33,105 nucleotides of DNA from Sphingobacteriaceae bacterium (GTDB lineage: Bacteria > Bacteroidota > Bacteroidia > Sphingobacteriales > Sphingobacteriaceae): contig CANHHZ010000002.1 of the NCBI GenBank assembly GCA_947460275.1, forward strand, positions 1 through 33,105. Reading direction: 5' to 3'. The notes under the pieces are model-generated. The model was not told the origin of the DNA. It ran no database searches and worked only from the letters and a program-made list of their open reading frames with translations. Of this stretch, positions 27,901 through 33,105 are shown piece after piece; the stretch's first letter is position 1; every line of letters starts with the position of its first letter. The position numbers and the translations under genes were made by a program.

Positions 27901-29248
27901 AGGGGCAGAGGTGCAACGCCCCTTGGCAACCGTTGTAATTGGCGGCTTATTGGTGGCCACTTTGCTTACGCTTTTTGTATTGCCTATTTTATATATCGTG
28001 TTTGAAAAAGGAATAAAAATGAACTCCAAATTAACCGCCATTTGTTTTGCATTTGGTTTATTGCTTTTAAATTCAGCTGCAAATGCACAAACCAAAATTA
28101 GCTTACAGGCTGCAATAGACACCGCTTTGGCCAACAATTTAAATGTAAAAGCGCAAAAATTAAAGGCCAATTATCAGCAACAGCTTATCCAATCGGCTAC
28201 CCAATTGCCCAACACAAGTTTTATGGCCGAAGTGGGACAGTTTAACAGTGTTTATACGGATAACAGATTGGGCGTTTCGCAGTCGTTCAGTTTTCCAACG
28301 GTGTATGCCAGACAAAAAAACCTGTTTACACAAGAGTGGAAAACGGCCATTTTAAATCTGTCTTTAAGGGAGGCAGAGCTGAGAAAAGCAGTTAGCGAAA
28401 CTTATATCAACCTTATTGCACTTCATCAAAAAGAGCAGTTATTGCTAAAAAGCGATACCATATTTGGCGAATTTTTGAGAAAAGCAACACTGCGGTTAAA
28501 TAAAGGAGAAAGCAATATATTGGAAAAAATTACCGCCGAAACACAGCGTGGAAACATCAATTTGCAATTGAAACAGTTGTTGCAAGAAAAAGCCATGCTC
28601 AAAAGTCAGTTTCAGCTGCTTTTAAATACCGAAAACGAGCATGAGCCCAGCGAAATCAATTTAATTATTGTGGCCGGAGATTTTGCAAAACCCGATATAG
28701 ATAGCCATCCGCTTTTAGAAATAAAGAAACAACAACAGCAAGTCGGACAAGCATTAACTGCTTTAGAAAAAACTAAGTTGTTACCCGATATAAGCTTGGG
28801 TTTTTACACCACAACCATTAAAGGTGTTGGGCCAAACGAGATATTTTATAGCGGAAAAGACCGTTTTAACTCGGGTCAAGTTGGCTTAAACATCCCGATA
28901 TTTACTTCCGCACAAAAAGCAAAAATTAAGGCGGCCAAAATTCAAGAAACCGAAATGGCCAACGCTTATTTGATAGAAAAACAGCAATTGACGCAACAGT
29001 ACAAATCAACTTTAGCGGCGTATAAAACCAGTAAGGAAACTTTGGAGTACTTAGCGCAAACAGCCTTGCCCAATGCAAAAGTTATTGGGCAAACAGCCGA
29101 TAAACAGTTCATAAACGGCGATATCAACTATTTAGATTGGGTGGTTTTAACCAATCAGTCTGTTGGTATTATAGACCAATACATTAACGCCACAAAAACG
29201 CTTAATGAAAATGCCATTCTACTTAATTATTTAATAGCTAAAAATTAA
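24905..29248 (+). CDS. CzcA/CusA-type heavy-metal RND transporter fused to a C-terminal TolC-like outer-membrane factor
   Basis: RND features (FTKLPIDAVPDITDNQVQV, HME signature DFGLIVDGAVIIVE, 12-TM pattern) to about residue 1036. Then MNSKLTAICFAFGLLLLNSAANAQ-TKISLQAAIDTALANNLNVKAQKLK, an outer-membrane efflux protein with its own signal-peptide-like segment. Confidence 0.95.
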   Translation: MLNKIIEFAIKNKLIIGLFTIALIGYGSYEFTKLPIDAVPDITDNQVQVITIAPSFGATDIERLVTFPIEQANSNIAGIKEIRSFSRFGLSLVTIVFDDATDVYWARQQVAERLQQVQTQIPQGIGTPELGPISTGLGEIYQYVVKPKPGYEKKYNETELRTIQDWVVRRQLLSVKGVAEVSSFGGKLKQFVIEVDPNKLQAYAITVNDVFDALAANNQNTGGAYIEKGPRVLYIRSEGLIGSTTDIENIAIKNNEAGSPLYIRDVADVKTGYATRYGAMCYNDEGEVAGAVVMMLKGANSGEVIKNVKERIAQIKKTLPKGVEIEPFLDRSKMVNNAIGTVQKNLLEGALIVIFVLVLFLGNFRAGLLVASVIPLAMLFAVIMMNLFGVSGNLMSLGALDFGLIVDGAVIIVEAVMHLLHHNKRHNQDTLTQAQMDSSVQQSAGKMMNSAVFGQIVILVVYLPIFTLQGIEGKMFKPMAQTVAFALVGAFILSLTYVPMMSALFLSKKTKHKPNFSDRMMGKLENFYQHKLKAVIEFPKVVLLSVVSLFVIALVVLSTLGGEFIPTLEEGDFAVDTRVLTGSSLSTTIEGTQKAAHILKSRFPEVEKVVTKIGSGEVPTDPMPMEASDMMVILKDKKEWTSASSFDELAEKMGEALKDVPGVTAGFQYPVQMRFNELMTGARQDVVCKIFGEDLDTLAFYANKLGKLINNVEGAKNLYVESVSGLPQIIINYNRNAIAQYNVSIADINKVVNMYFAGQSSGMVFEGEKRFDLVVKINGQGKKNLEDIKNVLIPTSNGNQVPLYQLADVAIKEGPNQIQREDAKRRIVVGFNVGSRDVQSIVKELQDKVDAKIKFPAGYYVTYGGAFENLNAAKKRLMIAVPVSLLLIFLLLFFAFSSVKQSLLIYSAIPLSAIGGILFLAFRGLPFSISAAIGFIALFGVAVLNGIVLVAEFNRIRKDGETDLKQVVLKGTKLRLRPVLMTAAVASLGFLPMAISNGAGAEVQRPLATVVIGGLLVATLLTLFVLPILYIVFEKGIKMNSKLTAICFAFGLLLLNSAANAQTKISLQAAIDTALANNLNVKAQKLKANYQQQLIQSATQLPNTSFMAEVGQFNSVYTDNRLGVSQSFSFPTVYARQKNLFTQEWKTAILNLSLREAELRKAVSETYINLIALHQKEQLLLKSDTIFGEFLRKATLRLNKGESNILEKITAETQRGNINLQLKQLLQEKAMLKSQFQLLLNTENEHEPSEINLIIVAGDFAKPDIDSHPLLEIKKQQQQVGQALTALEKTKLLPDISLGFYTTTIKGVGPNEIFYSGKDRFNSGQVGLNIPIFTSAQKAKIKAAKIQETEMANAYLIEKQQLTQQYKSTLAAYKTSKETLEYLAQTALPNAKVIGQTADKQFINGDINYLDWVVLTNQSVGIIDQYINATKTLNENAILLNYLIAKN

Positions 29249-29249
29249 C

Positions 29250-30380
29250 ATGAAAAAAATATTAATAATTTCCATTTGTGTTTGCCTGGCTAGTTGTGGG
29301 CAAAAAAATGCCGAAAACATTGCTCAAGTGCAAGAGGCTAACCAAACACAAATTACCCTAACCAAAGCACAGCAAAAAAATGCCAATTTATCGTTTGCCA
29401 AACCTCAGCAAAAAGAAATGGCCACCGTATTAAAGTTAAATGGTAAAATAGATGTACCGCCACAAAATATGGTTTCTATCAGCGTGCCAATGGGCGGATA
29501 TTTAAAAACGACCAAATTGTTGCCAGGTATGCACGTAAATAAAGGCGAAGTTATAGCCATTATTGAAGATCAGCAGTACATACAACTACAGCAAGATTAC
29601 TTGTTGGCCAAAGCCAAAATTGTATATGCCAAACTAGAATACGAGCGACAATTGGCGCTAAATCAAAGCAAGGCCAGCAGCGATAAAGTTTTTCAGCAGG
29701 CAACGACCGAATACAATAGCTTAAAAATTATGCTCAGTTCACTAGCAGAAAAACTGAAGTTAATTGGTAAAAATCCAGCTACTTTAACCGAAAGCAATAT
29801 TAGCAGAAGCATAAATGTTTATGCGCCAATTAATGGCTTTGTAAGTAAGGTAAATGTAAATGTTGGCAAGTACATTTCGCCAACAGATGTGCTTTTTGAA
29901 CTGGTAAATCCGGCCGATATTCATTTGGCTTTAACGGTTTTTGAAAAAGATTTGGCACAGCTTTACGTTGGGCAGCGTGTAATTACCTACACCAATAACG
30001 AGCCAAATAAAAAGCACAATGCCGAAATATTGTTGATTGGGAAAGACTTAAGCACCGAGCGCAGCACCGAGGTGCATTGTCATTTTGAAGATTACGACAA
30101 GTCGCTAATTCCTGGCACCTATATGAACGCCGAAGTGCAGGTAAAAACAGGCATCAACTTGGTATTGCCCGAAGAGGCAGTTGTAAATTACGAAAACAAA
30201 CAATATGCTTTTATTCAGAAATCGGCAAATAGTTTTGAGATGGTTCAATTGCAAACTGGCGTGGTTAAAGATGGATATATTGCCCTGTTAAACGCCCAAG
30301 CTTTGGCCAACAGCAATTTTGTAGCCAAGGGCGCCTATACTTTATTAATGAGTTTAAAGAATAAGCCAGAAGAAGATTAA
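29250..30380 (+). CDS. Efflux RND transporter periplasmic adaptor (CusB/CzcB-like lipoprotein)
   Basis: Lipobox LASC-G in MKKILIISICVCLASCGQ; adaptor motifs GYLKTTKLLPGMHVNKGEVIAIIED and VYAPINGFVSKVNVNVGKYISPTDVLFELVNP. Confidence 0.93.
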   Translation: MKKILIISICVCLASCGQKNAENIAQVQEANQTQITLTKAQQKNANLSFAKPQQKEMATVLKLNGKIDVPPQNMVSISVPMGGYLKTTKLLPGMHVNKGEVIAIIEDQQYIQLQQDYLLAKAKIVYAKLEYERQLALNQSKASSDKVFQQATTEYNSLKIMLSSLAEKLKLIGKNPATLTESNISRSINVYAPINGFVSKVNVNVGKYISPTDVLFELVNPADIHLALTVFEKDLAQLYVGQRVITYTNNEPNKKHNAEILLIGKDLSTERSTEVHCHFEDYDKSLIPGTYMNAEVQVKTGINLVLPEEAVVNYENKQYAFIQKSANSFEMVQLQTGVVKDGYIALLNAQALANSNFVAKGAYTLLMSLKNKPEED

Positions 30381-30385
30381 ATGTA

Positions 30386-30414
30386 AAAAGCCTGAGTGTT
30401 TAACTCAGGCTTTT
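30386..30414. terminator. Bidirectional terminator between the RND adaptor gene and metF
   Basis: 12-bp stem AAAAGCCTGAGT/ACTCAGGCTTTT, loop GTTTA, between convergent genes. Confidence 0.92.
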
Positions 30415-30416
30415 GC

Positions 30417-31370
30417 TTAAAATATGGCCTCAGCAATTTTTTTGGTTGGCTCTGGATTGCTCATCGTATAGAAGTGTAAAACGGGTGCGCCTATTTTTAT
30501 CAATTCTTTGCATTGAGCAATCATAAATTCTATTCCTACCTGCTTTACTTGTGCTTCGTCTTTACAATTTTGAATGGCTTCGCTCAAATCTTCGGGCAAA
30601 TCTATATGAAAAACTTTAGGTAAACTTATCAATTGCTTTGACGAAGTTATTGGTTTTAAGCCTGGTATAATTGGCACATTGATTCCGTTTTCTCTACATT
30701 TTTTAACAAACTCTAAATATTTGGTATTGTCAAAAAACATTTGGGTTACGATAAATTCGGCACCCATATCTACTTTTTGCTTTAAGTACTTAAAATCTGT
30801 TTTAAGGTTTGGTGCTTCAAAGTGTTTTTCTGGATATCCAGCAACCCCTACACAAAAATCTGTTTTAAAAGCTTCGTGGTCTTCGTGCAAATATTTACCA
30901 TTGTTCATGTCCATTACTTGCCCTAATAGCTCTGTTGCAAATGCATGGCCGCCGGGTGTTGGTATAAAACTTGAGTCGGCATGGCGGGCATCCCCACGTA
31001 AAACCAATACATTGTCTATCCCCAAAAACTGTAAATCTATCAGTGCATTTTCAGTTTCTTCTTTGGTAAAACCACCACAAATTAAATGGGGAACGGCATC
31101 TACTTTGTATTTATTGATAATTGCTGCACAAATGGCAACAGTTCCGGGTCTTTTACGGTAAGATATTTTTTCGAGTAAACCTGTTTCATGCTGCTTGTAA
31201 ATGTAATCTTCTCGGTGGTAGGTCACATCAATAAACGGTGGATTAAACTCCATTAACGGGTCTATCGCATTGTAAATAGCATCGATACTTTTTCCTTTAA
31301 CAGGAGGTAAAAGCTCGAAAGAAAATAAGGTTTTACCCTTTGCGTTTTTAATATGGTCTGTAATCTTCAT
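30417..31370 (-). CDS. metF: Methylenetetrahydrofolate reductase
   Basis: FSFELLPPVKGKSID, DVTYHRE, DNVLVLRGDARH, GAEFIVTQMFFDNTKYLEFVKKCRENGINVPIIPGLKPI. Confidence 0.97.
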   Translation of the reverse strand: MKITDHIKNAKGKTLFSFELLPPVKGKSIDAIYNAIDPLMEFNPPFIDVTYHREDYIYKQHETGLLEKISYRKRPGTVAICAAIINKYKVDAVPHLICGGFTKEETENALIDLQFLGIDNVLVLRGDARHADSSFIPTPGGHAFATELLGQVMDMNNGKYLHEDHEAFKTDFCVGVAGYPEKHFEAPNLKTDFKYLKQKVDMGAEFIVTQMFFDNTKYLEFVKKCRENGINVPIIPGLKPITSSKQLISLPKVFHIDLPEDLSEAIQNCKDEAQVKQVGIEFMIAQCKELIKIGAPVLHFYTMSNPEPTKKIAEAIF

Positions 31371-31373
31371 ACT

Positions 31374-31408
31374 GGGTTACGTGTTGCGAGTTATCAGTTA
31401 CGAGAACT
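31374..31408 (+). repeat. Heptad array (GAGTTRY type), left flank of the four-helix-bundle gene
   Basis: GGGTTAC GTGTTGC GAGTTAT CAGTTAC GAGAACT in perfect 7-bp phase, ending 3 nt from the metF start codon. Confidence 0.85.
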
Positions 31409-31416
31409 TATATTGC

Positions 31417-31788
31417 CTAATTAGCAAGTTGTTTATAATATTTTATAAATCCGTTTAAGAGTTTTCTTGTTGTTTCTATTTTAACCAAAGATGAACTTAA
31501 AACCTCAGATTTAATATATTTTTGGTCGAAAGCAATGTAAAGTTGTGTTTCAAGCTCATAAATTGAGCCCCTAGCAATAAAGAAAAATTGGATACTATCT
31601 TTAGGATGGTTTCGTCCGCAACCTTCGGCAATATTTGAGGGAATGGATACAGCACATCTTCTCATTTGGCTAACTAATCCAAATATTTCATCCTTTGGAA
31701 ATTCTTTTGTGATGGCATAAGTGTCATTTGCTAAAATTCTAGCTTCTTTCCAAACATCCAAATTAGTATACGATTTTTTCTCTTCCAT
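31417..31788 (-). CDS. Four-helix-bundle protein (S23 / 23S rRNA intervening-sequence protein family)
   Basis: 123 aa with signature sequence LDVWKEARILANDTYAITKEFPKDEIFGLVSQMRRCAVSIPSNIAEGCGR...FFFIARGSIYELETQL. Confidence 0.95.
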   Translation of the reverse strand: MEEKKSYTNLDVWKEARILANDTYAITKEFPKDEIFGLVSQMRRCAVSIPSNIAEGCGRNHPKDSIQFFFIARGSIYELETQLYIAFDQKYIKSEVLSSSLVKIETTRKLLNGFIKYYKQLAN

Positions 31789-31817
31789 TTTTATAGCTAG
31801 CTTTTTTCTATTACACC

Positions 31818-31869
31818 AACCTCACAATCCAGAACCCGTAACCCACAACTCATAACCCATAACTCGCAA
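31818..31869 (-). repeat. Heptad array (GAGTTRY on minus), right flank of the four-helix-bundle gene, inverted relative to the left flank
   Basis: + strand AACCTCAC AATCCAG AACCCGT AACCCAC AACTCAT AACCCAT AACTCGC AA. The minus strand carries TTGCGAGTTAT, identical to 31384-31394 on plus. Confidence 0.88.
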
Positions 31870-31880
31870 GGGGCAGGGGG

Positions 31881-33105
31881 TTAATACGCCAAATTAGGAC
31901 TTAGCCATTTTTCAGCTTCTTCTATACTTATCTTTTTTCTGGTTGCATAATCTTCCACTTGATCTTTGGTAATTTTACCTAAACCAAAATAGCGCGATTG
32001 TGGATGAGCAAAGTAAAAGCCACTTACCGCAGCTGCGGGATACATGGCAAAACTTTCGGTAAGCTTTAATCCAATTTTATTTTCTGCAGCTAAAAGATTA
32101 AACAATGTTGCTTTTTCGGTATGGTCTGGACAGGCAGGATAGCCAGGTGCCGGACGAATACCTGCATATTTTTCTTTAATTAAATCTTCGTTGGTTAAGC
32201 TTTCGTCGTTGGCGTAGCCCCAATATTCTTTACGCACCATTTCATGCATTCGCTCTGCAAAAGCCTCTGCAAGCCTATCGGCCAATGCTTTGGCCATGAT
32301 ACTGTTATAATCGTCGTTATTTTTTTCAAACTTTGCAACCAATTCATCGCAACCAATTCCCGTGGTTACGGCAAAACCGCCAAAGTAGTCTTGAACGCCA
32401 GTTTCTTTTTGTGCTACAAAATCTGCCAGTGCATAATAAGGCTCGCCGTCCATTTTTTCTGCCTGTTGACGAAGCGTGTGGATGGTTGTCAGTCCTGAGT
32501 CTTGAGTCTTGACATCGGACATCGGACTTCCAACTTCTAAAACAATATCATCGCCCACAGCATTTGCAGGCCAAAAACCAATAACGCCTTTGGCGCTTAG
32601 CAATTTTTCGTTAACGATGCGGTTCAATAAAGTTTGTGCATCGTGGTACAGTTTTTTAGCTTCGTCGCCAACAATTTTATCATCAAATATTTTTGGGTAA
32701 CTGCCGTATAATTCCCAAGTATGGAAAAACGGTGTCCAATCTATATAGGGCACAAGTTCTGTAAGTGGGAAATCTTCAAAAACCTTAGTTCCAGTAAAGC
32801 TTGGCTGGGTAATTACTTTATTGATATCAATTTGAAATTTGTCTTTTCTAGCTTCTTCAATAGTTCTGTAACGTTTATCCGAGCGTTTGTTCAAGTGCGT
32901 TTCACGGGCCTTGTCGTACTCGCTTTTAATGGTGTCAATATACGCCGTTCGGGTGTCTTGGTTCATTAAAGTGCTACAAACCGTTACACTACGCGAAGCA
33001 TCTAATACGTGTATTGCTGGGCCCGAATAATTGGGCGCAATTTTTACCGCTGCATGAATGCGAGAAGTGGTGGCGCCACCAATAATTAACGGAACGGTAA
33101 ATCCT
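31881..33105 (-). CDS. metH: Cobalamin-dependent methionine synthase, C-terminal part (5' end outside window)
   Basis: The frame continues past the listed start 32966 to the window end (FTVPLIIGGATTSRIHAAVKIAPNYSGPAIHVLDASRSVTVCSTLMNQDTR...). Activation domain GIRPAPGYPACPDHTEKATLFNLL, KLTESFAMYPAAAVSGFYFAHP. Confidence 0.97.
   Translation of the reverse strand, partial: GFTVPLIIGGATTSRIHAAVKIAPNYSGPAIHVLDASRSVTVCSTLMNQDTRTAYIDTIKSEYDKARETHLNKRSDKRYRTIEEARKDKFQIDINKVITQPSFTGTKVFEDFPLTELVPYIDWTPFFHTWELYGSYPKIFDDKIVGDEAKKLYHDAQTLLNRIVNEKLLSAKGVIGFWPANAVGDDIVLEVGSPMSDVKTQDSGLTTIHTLRQQAEKMDGEPYYALADFVAQKETGVQDYFGGFAVTTGIGCDELVAKFEKNNDDYNSIMAKALADRLAEAFAERMHEMVRKEYWGYANDESLTNEDLIKEKYAGIRPAPGYPACPDHTEKATLFNLLAAENKIGLKLTESFAMYPAAAVSGFYFAHPQSRYFGLGKITKDQVEDYATRKKISIEEAEKWLSPNLAY
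32489..32537 (-). repeat. Seven-unit heptad array (GAAGTCC type) inside the metH reading frame
   Basis: Minus strand GAAGTTG GAAGTCC GATGTCC GATGTCA AGACTCA AGACTCA GGACTGA; translated in frame as EVGSPMSDVKTQDSGL. Confidence 0.9.

Noticed and set aside
27619-28170. 183-aa minus-strand ORF
   Set aside because: Antisense to the RND gene, no recognisable domain, low-complexity composition expected from antisense of a membrane protein.
30679-31161. 160-aa plus-strand ORF
   Set aside because: Antisense shadow of metF, no independent support.
31417-31788. Diversity-generating retroelement (the four-helix-bundle protein is Avd-like)
   Set aside because: No reverse transcriptase, template/variable repeat pair or target gene is visible in the window.
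31417-31788. 23S rRNA intervening sequence
   Set aside because: No rRNA sequence flanks the gene; neighbours are metF and metH.

Overview
The window is a low-GC Bacteroidota chromosome segment. Protein content and TAnnTTTG-type promoters suggest Sphingobacteriaceae, possibly Pedobacter-like, but this was not tested. Most of it is ordinary housekeeping DNA: an outer-membrane beta-barrel C-terminus, feoA-feoB, a SprT-like protein, an XRE regulator, a fused 2-oxoacid dehydrogenase E1, LutB-like protein, M28 peptidase, rpiB, tatC, the yceD-rpmF-plsX-fabH-accB-accC cluster, a sulfurtransferase, pdxA, rsmA, a 2-hydroxyacid dehydrogenase, greA, a HIT protein, MazG-like protein, dtd, rsgA, a three-gene heavy-metal RND efflux locus, metF and the metH C-terminus. 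The least explained signal is a set of degenerate tandem 7-bp (heptad) arrays, mostly at gene borders. Motifs include GAGTTRY/RYAACTC, GAAGTCC/GGACTTC, AAACCCT, AGATTTG and CGCTAAT. Several arrays are arranged as inverted halves. Two inverted GAGTTRY arrays flank a four-helix-bundle (S23/Avd-like) gene that sits between metH and metF. A GAAGTCC-type array lies in frame inside metH. At two sites the first heptad contains the stop codon of the upstream gene (greA, pdxA). This could be a mobile or propagating short-repeat system with a four-helix-bundle protein as candidate partner. That link is inference from one window. Other points of interest are a CzcA-TolC fusion with an embedded signal peptide and possible internal start, a small conserved-looking protein upstream of it, and a terminator-like hairpin in the greA leader.
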